5,013 nt of DNA from an uncultured Collinsella sp. GTDB taxonomy: Bacteria; Actinomycetota; Coriobacteriia; Coriobacteriales; Coriobacteriaceae. The stretch covers positions 1-5,013 of the forward strand of contig URNQ01000142.1 in assembly GCA_900549245.1 (NCBI GenBank), in the 5' to 3' direction. Below, piece by piece: positions 1 to 4,190 of this stretch (within the stretch, counting starts at the first letter, position 1; the number at the start of each line of letters is the position of its first letter). Made by a program: the position numbers and the translations under genes. A model generated the notes under the pieces. That model was not told where the DNA came from and did no database searches. It saw nothing but the letters and a program-made list of their open reading frames with translations.

Positions 1-263
1 GCGGCATGACTATCAACCAGGTGCAGGGCTGCGGCGCGCAGCATGGCTGGAAGGAATACGTGCGCGGCAACGAGCTGCTCGTCAACACGATCCCCAAGGT
101 GCAGTTCACCCTCATCTGCGCCGATGAGCACGTCGACGGCATTGTCGACATCATCTGCAGCGCCGCTCGCACCGGTGCCGTCGGCGACGGCAAGATTTGG
201 GTCGAGCCGGTCGAGGATGTTATCCGCATCCGTACCGGCGAACACGGCCCCGCCGCGGTGTAG
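1..263 (+). CDS. P-II family nitrogen regulatory protein, 3' part only (GlnB/GlnK type)
   Basis: The reading frame is open from the left edge (codons start at base 3), so the true start lies outside the window. About 86 residues are visible, corresponding to roughly residue 27 to the end of a 112-residue P-II protein. P-II proteins are trimeric sensors of 2-oxoglutarate and ATP/ADP that control ammonium transporters and nitrogen enzymes in the cytoplasm. Visible family marks are VQGCG leading into the T-loop, the conserved Gln (AQHG), the IPKV lysine equivalent to E. coli Lys58, the TGAVGDGKIWVEPVEDV nucleotide-binding region, and the RIRTGE near the C-terminus. The position equivalent to the uridylylated Tyr51 of E. 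coli is Leu (GNELLV), so classical tyrosine modification at that site looks impossible; a Tyr lies six residues earlier (KEYVRG). An amtB gene just upstream would be usual for GlnK but cannot be seen. The family call is secure; GlnB versus GlnK is not decided. Confidence 0.95.
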   Translation, partial: GMTINQVQGCGAQHGWKEYVRGNELLVNTIPKVQFTLICADEHVDGIVDIICSAARTGAVGDGKIWVEPVEDVIRIRTGEHGPAAV

Positions 264-265
264 TA

Positions 266-295
266 TCGACCGCCTGCCATCCGCAACGTTAAAAT
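266..295 (+). promoter_or_regulatory. Possible promoter of the TetR gene
   Basis: TCGACC (266-271, 4/6 match to the -35 consensus) and TAAAAT (290-295, 5/6 match to the -10) are separated by 18 bp. Transcription would start near base 302. The left arm of the inverted repeat lies inside the spacer, which fits repression. An ATG at 302 would then be almost leaderless, but the downstream ATG at 338 is the better protein start. The prediction is weak because the -35 is poor. Confidence 0.35.
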
Positions 296-330
296 GCTGC
301 AATGAGGCACAAGACTTGCGTTGCGGATGG
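277..330. repeat. 12-bp perfect inverted repeat in front of the TetR gene, possible operator
   Basis: CCATCCGCAACG at 277-288 is repeated in exact inverse as CGTTGCGGATGG at 319-330. The two arms are 42 bp apart centre to centre, about four helical turns. The left arm lies in the spacer of a possible promoter, and the right arm covers the purine-rich stretch just before the ATG at 338. This would suit a protein binding both arms, or an RNA hairpin with a 30-nt loop that hides the ribosome-binding site. It does not resemble the operator-like palindromes downstream of the gene. Function is inferred only. Confidence 0.5.
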
Positions 331-337
331 GCGGATT

Positions 338-1000
338 ATGGGTCGCAATAAATATCCCGAGGAGACGGTCACGAAGATTCTCGACGCGGCACTGGAGCTA
401 TTCTGTGCACAGGGTTATGAGGGGACGAGCATTCAAGATATCGTTGACCGTCTCAATGGCATGACCAAGGGCGCTGTCTATCATCACTTCAAGAGCAAAG
501 AAGAGATTTTCAACGCCGCGTTTGATCGGGCGATGACTCCGATTGTTGAGCACCGTCGCTCGATGCTTGGCGTCGGTAATATGACCGGAGCCCAAAAGCT
601 CAAGCGGCTGTACGCGCCCGAGTCCGTCGTTCCGCAAATTGAACTATGGGCACGCATGCGTCCTGCAGCAGATCCGGTAAAAAGCTCGCGTTTACTGGCG
701 ATGCAGTACCAGGGCTCGTTTGACGAGTCGGCCGATGGCTGTCTCTTGCCAGTGATCGAGGAGGGCATCGCCGACGGCTCCATTGCGTGTGAATGCCCGC
801 GTGAAGCGGCGGAGGCCGTATCGTTGTTGGCGAATCTTTGGCTGCTGCCGCTGTTCCGTCCGCTTGAGACCAAGGATCGAATGCTCGCTCGCGCTCAATG
901 TTTGGCGCAGATGGCTGCCGCGGTGGGACTCGATTTGGGGGAAGAAGTGCTTCAGACAACGGCGCAGATTTGGGACGTATGGGACCGCGCCGGGTGGTAA
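338..1000 (+). CDS. TetR/AcrR-family transcriptional regulator, likely repressor of the adjacent exporter
   Basis: The product has 220 residues, usual for the family. Residues about 10-56 form the TetR DNA-binding domain: helix 1 around VTKILDAALELFCAQGY, then TSIQDIVDRL and the recognition helix MTKGAVYHHFKSKEEIF (about 42-58), a very typical signature. The rest is an all-helical ligand and dimerisation domain whose specificity cannot be read. The ATG at 338 was chosen because TetR proteins normally have only some ten residues before helix 1 and a purine-rich GGATGG lies just upstream. An in-frame ATG at 302 would add 12 unusual residues and has no Shine-Dalgarno. The gene ends 108 bp before an MFS exporter on the same strand, and two 21-bp palindromes in that gap are plausible operators. 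It probably senses a toxic compound and derepresses the exporter. This last point is inference from arrangement. Confidence 0.9.
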   Translation: MGRNKYPEETVTKILDAALELFCAQGYEGTSIQDIVDRLNGMTKGAVYHHFKSKEEIFNAAFDRAMTPIVEHRRSMLGVGNMTGAQKLKRLYAPESVVPQIELWARMRPAADPVKSSRLLAMQYQGSFDESADGCLLPVIEEGIADGSIACECPREAAEAVSLLANLWLLPLFRPLETKDRMLARAQCLAQMAAAVGLDLGEEVLQTTAQIWDVWDRAGW

Positions 1001-1009
1001 GGTGGTAAT

Positions 1010-1030
1010 ATAGATACCAACGGTATGTAA
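1010..1030. promoter_or_regulatory. Operator-like 21-bp palindrome, copy 1
   Basis: The site begins ten bases after the tetR stop codon and is built around ATACC-AAC-GGTAT. It is identical at 17 of 21 positions to the second site at 1075-1095, including the right half CGGTATGTA. Its length and imperfect symmetry fit a TetR dimer site. The adjacent regulator is the obvious candidate to bind it, but that is inference. Confidence 0.55.
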
Positions 1031-1041
1031 TAAATTTGAAC

Positions 1042-1063
1042 GGGCAGCTCCGGCTGCCCTTTT
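1042..1063 (+). terminator. Rho-independent terminator after tetR
   Basis: GGGCAGC (1042-1048) and GCTGCCC (1053-1059) form a perfect 7-bp GC-rich stem with a TCCG loop, followed directly by TTTT (1060-1063). It ends the tetR transcript, so the exporter behind it needs its own promoter or depends on partial read-through. Confidence 0.8.
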
Positions 1064-1074
1064 CAAGTCGATAA

Positions 1075-1095
1075 ATACATACTATCGGTATGTAT
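1075..1095. promoter_or_regulatory. Operator-like 21-bp palindrome, copy 2, in the exporter leader
   Basis: ATACATAC (1075-1082) and its exact inverse GTATGTAT (1088-1095) flank a 5-bp centre. The site ends one base before the exporter's Shine-Dalgarno, so a bound repressor would block transcription initiation or elongation there. It is the more symmetric of the two copies. I could not assign convincing -35 and -10 elements; TACTAT at 1080-1085, inside the palindrome, is the best -10 candidate. Confidence 0.65.
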
Positions 1096-1101
1096 AGGGA
1101 G
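1096..1101 (+). promoter_or_regulatory. Ribosome-binding site of the MFS gene
   Basis: AGGGAG lies 7 nt before the ATG at 1109 and supports that start over later in-frame ATG codons. Confidence 0.7.
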
Positions 1102-1108
1102 CGAACTT

Positions 1109-2371
1109 ATGGCTGGGCTGAGAGACGTCAGCGTCTTGTTGGAACCAAAAATAGTGCGGCCAATTAGGCTCACGGAGCTTCTTGTTGCGCAGCTGTGCAC
1201 GTATTCGATGCTGTCGGCGCTGTGCTTTGCGTATCCGCTTTACTTGTTCGATTACAGTGGATCGTCAACGTTATATGGCGTCGTCGTGGCGACGGCGTTC
1301 ATACCCGGCGTACTCGCAACTCCGGTTGGCGGAATCTTGGCGGATAGGGGAAGACATCGCGAGGTCCTCGTGGCCCTCGGCATTGCTCTGATGACTGCAT
1401 CGCTGCTGTCTATCCCCATGAAGCGCTCGTTGCCCCTTGCGGTCGTCGTAGTAGCGATACTTTGTGTTCAATATGGTGTTCAATCGCTGCTAAAGCCAAT
1501 GCTCCAAATTGAGACGGTGCGTATGGCGGGTGAAGAGAAGGTTGAGCGGGCCACTGCATTGGTTTCGCAGGTAACCATGGTGAGCAATATCTTGGGTCCT
1601 GTGGTCGGGACGGCAGTCTATGGGTGCTTTGGCATCGATACTCTTTGCACAACCGTGTCGGTGGCGTTTGCGATTTCAGCTCTCTTGTTTGGGGTCGCAC
1701 TCAAGCAAAATGCCTCATCTGAAACGATGAGAGACGGCGCGACTCGTACGACATGCCGAAACGATTTTCGGGAGTCGATTCGGTATCTGTTGCAAAATGC
1801 ACCATTGGTCGCTGTGATTTTGCTTGCGGCAGTTTTGAACCTTGCGTTGGCTGGGCTAACGATTGGCGCTCCCATTATTGTTACAAAGCATCTCGGCATG
1901 CAATCGTCCTGCGTTGGGATAGTTGAGGTTGCTATGGGCTTGGGTGGTCTTGCCGGCAGTGGCTTGGTCGGCATTTGGCCGCATCGCTTTTCTTTCAATG
2001 ACATATGTCGATATGTTGCGATGATCTGTTTTGGAGTCGCACCGATTATTGTCGCGCAACTGTTCGGCGCAGATGCATGCGTGTTCACCGTGTTTGCGGT
2101 TGGTTCGGCATGGGTCATGGTGTGGGCAAGCATTGCGTCGGTTGAAATCATCGCGTTTGTTCAGCGGGCAGCGCCGACTGAGCACTGCGGAAAAGTGCTT
2201 TCGGTCGTTTACATGGTCCTTTCCTGCGCAACACCTATCGGCCAATTGACGTACGGGGTTGCATATGATCGATGGACACCGGCGATTGTATTCGCAGCCA
2301 TGTTGGCGGTGCTGACGTTGACGACGGCGCTGTTTTATCGTCTGAAAAATCGCTTGCGGCGATTGTCTTGA
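1109..2371 (+). CDS. Major facilitator superfamily exporter, 12 predicted TM helices
   Basis: The protein has 420 residues, normal for a 12-helix MFS carrier, and would sit in the cytoplasmic membrane using the proton gradient. Hydrophobic segments fall at about 22-45, 56-78, 87-103, 108-129, 154-176, 180-199, 232-254, 264-290, 300-320, 324-350, 363-385 and 391-410, with a hydrophilic central loop near 200-230. The MFS motif A is clear between helices 2 and 3 as GILADRGRHR (75-84). The ERATALVSQ...NILGPVVGT stretch (about 146-168) resembles the MefA/EntS-like group of drug and siderophore exporters. The preceding TetR gene and operator-like sites suggest inducible efflux of a toxic compound; the substrate cannot be read from sequence. 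The gene looks less GC-rich than its neighbours (27 of 60 at 1441-1500, against 40 of 60 at 3121-3180), which may indicate acquisition. No intrinsic terminator is visible after it. Confidence 0.9.
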   Translation: MAGLRDVSVLLEPKIVRPIRLTELLVAQLCTYSMLSALCFAYPLYLFDYSGSSTLYGVVVATAFIPGVLATPVGGILADRGRHREVLVALGIALMTASLLSIPMKRSLPLAVVVVAILCVQYGVQSLLKPMLQIETVRMAGEEKVERATALVSQVTMVSNILGPVVGTAVYGCFGIDTLCTTVSVAFAISALLFGVALKQNASSETMRDGATRTTCRNDFRESIRYLLQNAPLVAVILLAAVLNLALAGLTIGAPIIVTKHLGMQSSCVGIVEVAMGLGGLAGSGLVGIWPHRFSFNDICRYVAMICFGVAPIIVAQLFGADACVFTVFAVGSAWVMVWASIASVEIIAFVQRAAPTEHCGKVLSVVYMVLSCATPIGQLTYGVAYDRWTPAIVFAAMLAVLTLTTALFYRLKNRLRRLS

Positions 2372-2430
2372 CGCGCTGGGGCACCGTGAATTTGCGGAGG
2401 CAGTGGCCCGCCGCGCCGGGACGGCATTGT

Positions 2431-2458
2431 TTGGGCATGCCTCTCCTTCGTCTACAAT
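2431..2458 (+). promoter_or_regulatory. Probable promoter of the HAD phosphatase gene
   Basis: TACAAT at 2453-2458 matches the -10 consensus at 5 of 6 positions. TTGGGC at 2431-2436 is a weak -35 (3 of 6) at 16-bp spacing. Transcription would begin around 2465, right at the start of the palindrome's right arm, leaving a leader of about 16 nt with the Shine-Dalgarno AAGGAG. Confidence 0.5.
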
Positions 2459-2487
2459 ATCGGGCAGACGAAGGAGAGGCATGTCCA
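2432..2487. repeat. Long palindrome covering the HAD gene's promoter, RBS and start codon
   Basis: The arms 2436-2453 and 2466-2483 are perfect 18-bp inverse copies around a 12-bp centre (ACAATATCGGGC). With one G-T position the pairing continues to 2432 and 2487, giving 22 pairs. The right arm contains AAGGAG and the ATG at 2481. The centre overlaps the -10 hexamer. A transcript reading through from the exporter would carry both arms and hide the ribosome-binding site and start codon; one started at the internal promoter would lack the left arm. An operator role is the alternative. Confidence 0.9.
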
Positions 2488-3344
2488 TGATCAAGATGTT
2501 CGCGAGTGACTTAGACGGAACGCTGCTGAATGCCCTGCACGAGGCGGATGGGACCATCCGCCGTGCCATCCGTGAGCTGACCGAGGCTGGCTTGCATGTG
2601 GTTCCTGCGACCGGGCGCTCGACGTTGCCAATCGGCGAGCATGGCTTTACGGGGCTGGCGCTCGATGCCTGCTGCTCTAACGGTTCCATTGTGCGCGACA
2701 GTCATGGCGAGGTGCTCAAGACCTGGACCATCGACCCGCAGGTTACCGAGGAGCTGCTCAAGGCGTTCCCGGACATCTGTTTTGACTGCTCCACGCCCGA
2801 CGGCATGTTTTCGAGCGGATCGTTCGAGATGCACCAGGCGGGCTTTAAAAAGGACAGCCCTATCAAGCGCATCGTGATGCGCGGTATGCGTGCGCGTGGC
2901 GGCTATCACGAGGAACAGTATTTCGACCAGTCGATCGGCGATATCTTGCGTCACGATGTATGCAAGATCAACTGCCGCGTGACCTCGCCCGAGCTGGAGC
3001 GCGACCTTAAGGCGTATCTTGCCGACCGCTCGGACCGTGTAGTCAACGCGCCGTTTGACCCGGTGATGTTCGAGATCACGGACGTGGCGTGCAACAAGGG
3101 CGAGAGCGTGGCCTGGCTGGCGGGCTACTACGGTATTGCCGAGGACGAGGTCGCGGTCTACGGCGACGGCGGCAACGACATTGCCATGCTCAAGCGTTTC
3201 CGCCACAGCTACGCGACCAAAAACGCTAGCGATGCAGCGAAGGCCGCCGCGAGTGCGACCATCGGCGGCTGCATGACCCACGCCGTTCCCAAGCACATGC
3301 TCGCCACCATGCACAAGCAAAACTCTCGCACCATCATCGAATAA
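2481..3344 (+). CDS. Cof-type HAD-superfamily phosphatase
   Basis: This cytoplasmic hydrolase has 287 residues, close to the usual 260-290 for Cof/YidA-like enzymes, which remove phosphate from sugar phosphates, flavin mononucleotide and similar small metabolites. All four HAD motifs are present: motif I DLDGT with nucleophile Asp10 and general acid Asp12; motif II Thr44 in PATGR; motif III Lys206 in CNKGES; motif IV GDGGND (228-233), whose acidic residues bind magnesium. The region between motifs II and III, about 80-190, is the C2-type cap that sets substrate choice; its substrate cannot be read. The ATG at 2481 was chosen because AAGGAG lies 4 nt upstream. The in-frame ATG at 2487, 10 nt after that site, is nearly as good and would remove two residues. 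Starts further upstream lie before the promoter. The stop codon is followed immediately by a dispersed palindrome that may end or stabilise the transcript. Confidence 0.92.
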   Translation: MSMIKMFASDLDGTLLNALHEADGTIRRAIRELTEAGLHVVPATGRSTLPIGEHGFTGLALDACCSNGSIVRDSHGEVLKTWTIDPQVTEELLKAFPDICFDCSTPDGMFSSGSFEMHQAGFKKDSPIKRIVMRGMRARGGYHEEQYFDQSIGDILRHDVCKINCRVTSPELERDLKAYLADRSDRVVNAPFDPVMFEITDVACNKGESVAWLAGYYGIAEDEVAVYGDGGNDIAMLKRFRHSYATKNASDAAKAAASATIGGCMTHAVPKHMLATMHKQNSRTIIE

Positions 3345-3373
3345 TGTGACAAAGGGACTGTCCCTTTGTCGCA
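3345..3373. repeat. Dispersed intergenic palindrome, copy A
   Basis: GACAAAGGGAC and its exact inverse GTCCCTTTGTC flank a single T (3348-3370). Flanking TG and CA extend the symmetry across one T-G position. It starts right after the HAD stop codon and could act as a transcript-end hairpin, though no T-run follows. It matches copy C (4067-4101) at 21 of 23 core positions, which marks it as a repeat family member. I recognise this type from Coriobacteriia intergenic regions; that is memory, not a search. Confidence 0.85.
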
Positions 3374-3416
3374 TGGGAGATACCGGCTTTTGGCGTATAG
3401 GACTGTCACACTTTTG

Positions 3417-3640
3417 CTACCAACAAATTTCGAGTTATTCGGCCTGTCGGAGGTCGTTAAATGGCTAAAGATGCCCTCTCGGGAACATTCATGCCTCTAA
3501 TAGTGTTTGATTCGGTGACGTAAGTGCGCAAATGGGCATGTATACGCTCAAATAAGGACAAAAACCCTCAGATAATCCCGGCGGTGCATTTATACAAAAC
3601 CAGTAGCGTGGCCGAATAACTCGAAAAATGTAGTTGGCAG
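3417..3640. repeat. About 220-bp non-coding element bounded by inverted repeats
   Basis: TTTCGAGTTATTCGGCC at 3428-3444 returns as an exact inverse copy at 3610-3626. The homology continues outward with a 3-nt gap: CTACCAAC at 3417-3424 and the inverse of CTGCCAAC at 3633-3640. The 165-bp interior has no credible gene. Such ends suggest a MITE-like element or a long structured RNA; no target-site duplication was evident. Together with flanking hairpins A and B it forms a symmetric unit of about 350 bp, which accounts for most of the gap between the HAD gene and the small toxin-like gene. Confidence 0.6.
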
Positions 3641-3650
3641 TTCGGCGACA

Positions 3651-3695
3651 AGCTCGGGTATGGCAAAGGAACTGCTCCTTCGCCATACCCGAGCT
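3651..3695. repeat. Strong hairpin, dispersed palindrome copy B
   Basis: The arms 3651-3670 (AGCTCGGGTATGGCAAAGGA) and 3676-3695 are inverse copies with one mismatch in 20 and a 5-nt loop (ACTGC). The inner 23 bases match copy A at 17 positions, so it belongs to the same or a related repeat family, while the outer GCTCGGGTATG stem is its own. It lies 25 bp before the toxin-like gene's promoter and may insulate it from upstream transcription. Confidence 0.8.
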
Positions 3696-3721
3696 CCGAT
3701 CTTCTGAAATGCGAACAAACA

Positions 3722-3751
3722 TTCGCATATCTAACTGCGCTTTGATAGAAT
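3722..3751 (+). promoter_or_regulatory. Promoter of the small toxin-like gene
   Basis: TTCGCA (3722-3727, 4 of 6) and TAGAAT (3746-3751, 5 of 6) are 18 bp apart. The expected transcription start is near 3758, which coincides with the first base of the segment that can pair with the 3' end of the same transcript. Confidence 0.55.
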
Positions 3752-3780
3752 CGGTATCGTTGACGGCAGTTCCATGTGCC

Positions 3781-3815
3781 GGGCAGCGCCCTCCATTTGA
3801 TGGGAGGTGATGCCC
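3781..3815 (+). promoter_or_regulatory. Shine-Dalgarno sequestering hairpin in the toxin-like leader
   Basis: The near-perfect Shine-Dalgarno GGGAGGTGAT (3802-3811) is opposed by CCTCC (3790-3794), which pairs with GGAGG (3803-3807). An outer stem, GGGCA (3781-3785) with TGCCC (3811-3815), closes the structure exactly before the ATG at 3816. A very strong ribosome site held in a local hairpin is a common design in type I toxin mRNAs. The fold was made by eye; no energy was computed. Confidence 0.65.
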
Positions 3816-3941
3816 ATGACCGATTTGATTGATTTCGTGAGACTTCTGACCGCCGTGGTCTCGTTCTTCACGGCGCTTGTCGGCCTTTCCGAGGCACTCA
3901 AGCAGCGTTCGAAGCGCAACAGAAGGGGTCGCCGCCGCTAA
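3816..3941 (+). CDS. Small hydrophobic/basic peptide, candidate type I toxin
   Basis: This 41-residue gene is supported by a near-perfect Shine-Dalgarno 8 nt (measured from GGGAGG) before the ATG at 3816. An in-frame ATG at 3810 lies only 2 nt from GGGAGG and is unlikely. Residues about 4-28 are largely hydrophobic (LIDFVRLLTAVVSFFTALVG) and could form one membrane helix. The last 13 residues contain nine Lys/Arg, ending RRGRRR. Size, single hydrophobic helix and cationic tail fit membrane-acting type I toxins in general, but I recognise no specific family such as Fst, Ldr, TxpA or Hok. The context strengthens the case: own promoter, sequestered ribosome site, 5'-3' pairing of the mRNA, and a convergent antisense promoter behind the gene. 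It could instead be a harmless small membrane protein. Function is inferred. Confidence 0.7.
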   Translation: MTDLIDFVRLLTAVVSFFTALVGLSEALKQRSKRNRRGRRR

Positions 3942-4003
3942 GGCGTTGACCCCCTAATGCAAACAACGGCACTGCCCAGCTAGCTACAACTTGGGCTGCC
4001 GTC
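3918..4003 (-). ncRNA. Predicted antisense RNA antitoxin
   Basis: A promoter at 4010-4038 on the minus strand would start RNA near 4003. It would run leftward through the 3966-4002 stem-loop and then a second hairpin (GGGGTC 3953-3948 with GACCCC 3930-3925, inner CGCC/GGCG), followed by TTCTGTT (3924-3918), a plausible if T-poor terminator. The product of about 86 nt would be fully complementary to the last codons and 3' region of the toxin-like mRNA. It would also compete for the 3' strand of the predicted 5'-3' pairing. Both ends are inferred; no transcript is demonstrated. Confidence 0.5.
3966..4002. repeat. Stem-loop behind the toxin-like gene
   Basis: ACGGCA (3966-3971) and GCCCA (3974-3978) pair with TGGGC (3992-3996) and TGCCGT (3997-4002), giving 11 pairs with a CT bulge and a 13-nt loop. 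On the minus strand this would be the first hairpin of the antisense RNA. On the plus strand it has no T-run behind it, so I do not call it a terminator. Confidence 0.6.
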
Positions 4004-4009
4004 GACACT

Positions 4010-4038
4010 ATTCTACCCACGAACGACATTTTGGACAA
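4010..4038 (-). promoter_or_regulatory. Convergent antisense promoter
   Basis: On the minus strand, TTGTCC (4038-4033, 4 of 6) and TAGAAT (4015-4010, 5 of 6) are spaced by the optimal 17 bp. The -10 hexamer is identical to that of the sense promoter, and both initial transcripts share the sequence GACGGCAG. Confidence 0.6.
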
Positions 4039-4066
4039 TCGGTAATGCCGCTTCAAAAGCCAGGCG

Positions 4067-4101
4067 GATTGTGACAAAGGGACAGTCCCTTTGCCACAAT
4101 C
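4067..4101. repeat. Dispersed intergenic palindrome, copy C
   Basis: Two 17-bp arms (4067-4083 and 4085-4101) around a single A are inverse copies with one mismatch. The core matches copy A at 21 of 23 positions, but the outer GATTGT/ACAATC arms are specific to this copy. It separates the antisense promoter from the second TetR gene and could act as a bidirectional transcript-end structure. Confidence 0.85.
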
Positions 4102-4112
4102 TAAATATTGCC

Positions 4113-4170
4113 TTTACGTGTTGGTACACACGGTGTGCAATAATACTCGCACTGTGCAATAGCGCACAGG
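4113..4170 (+). promoter_or_regulatory. Promoter and operator-like region of the second TetR gene
   Basis: TTTACG (4113-4118) and TGCAAT (4136-4141), 17 bp apart, form a modest promoter (4 of 6 each). Between and over them lies the palindrome CACAC-G-GTGTG (4127-4137). The 9-mer TGTGCAATA occurs twice (4134-4142 and 4153-4161), and CTGTGC/GCACAG (4152-4157/4164-4169) forms a second dyad. Repeated TGTGC/GCACA half-sites at a promoter fit autorepression by the TetR protein encoded next. The binding role is inferred. Confidence 0.45.
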
Positions 4171-4179
4171 CTGAGTAAC

Positions 4180-4186
4180 AAGGAGG
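4180..4186 (+). promoter_or_regulatory. Ribosome-binding site that decides the TTG start
   Basis: AAGGAGG lies 4 nt before TTG at 4191. The nearby ATG at 4208 is out of frame, so the TTG is the supported start. Confidence 0.75.
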
Positions 4187-4190
4187 ACGC

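Larger units (their letters stand above)
3759..4006 (+). other. Predicted 5'-3' long-distance pairing in the toxin-like mRNA
   Basis: Bases 3759-3772 (GTTGACGGCAGTTC) can pair with 3993-4006 (GGGCTGCCGTCGAC) over 14 consecutive positions: 11 Watson-Crick pairs and three G-U. The core GACGGCAG/CTGCCGTC is 8 perfect pairs. The 5' strand starts at the predicted transcription start, so the mRNA would be clamped end to end, as in hok and aapA full-length inactive messages. The 3' strand overlaps a local hairpin (3966-4002), so two alternative folds compete. Confidence 0.5.

Noticed and set aside
302..337. Upstream ATG at 302 as the start of the first TetR gene
   Set aside because: It adds 12 residues not typical before TetR helix 1 and has no ribosome site; a leaderless start there cannot be fully excluded.
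1856..2689. Minus-strand open frame of 277 codons across the exporter and HAD start
   Set aside because: It runs through two clear genes and the intergenic palindrome, with no domain pattern.
2511..3374. Minus-strand open frame of 287 codons opposite the HAD gene
   Set aside because: It mirrors a gene with all four HAD motifs, has low-complexity Val/Arg/Ala-rich content and no Shine-Dalgarno; a GC-rich shadow.
3489..3728. Minus-strand open frame of 79 codons in the inverted-repeat element
   Set aside because: It runs through the right inverted repeat and hairpin B, shows no family pattern or ribosome site, and is best explained as repeat sequence.
3731..3919. Minus-strand open frame of 62 codons opposite the small toxin-like gene
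   Set aside because: No Shine-Dalgarno, whereas the plus-strand gene has a near-perfect one.
3966..4002. Stem-loop as the sense-strand terminator of the toxin-like gene
   Set aside because: The following bases (CGACACTATTC) contain no T-run; the true 3' end of the sense transcript is unknown.
3345..4101. Repeated palindromes as a CRISPR array
   Set aside because: There are only three copies, with unequal spacing, diverged sequence and hairpin form, and no regular spacers or cas genes.
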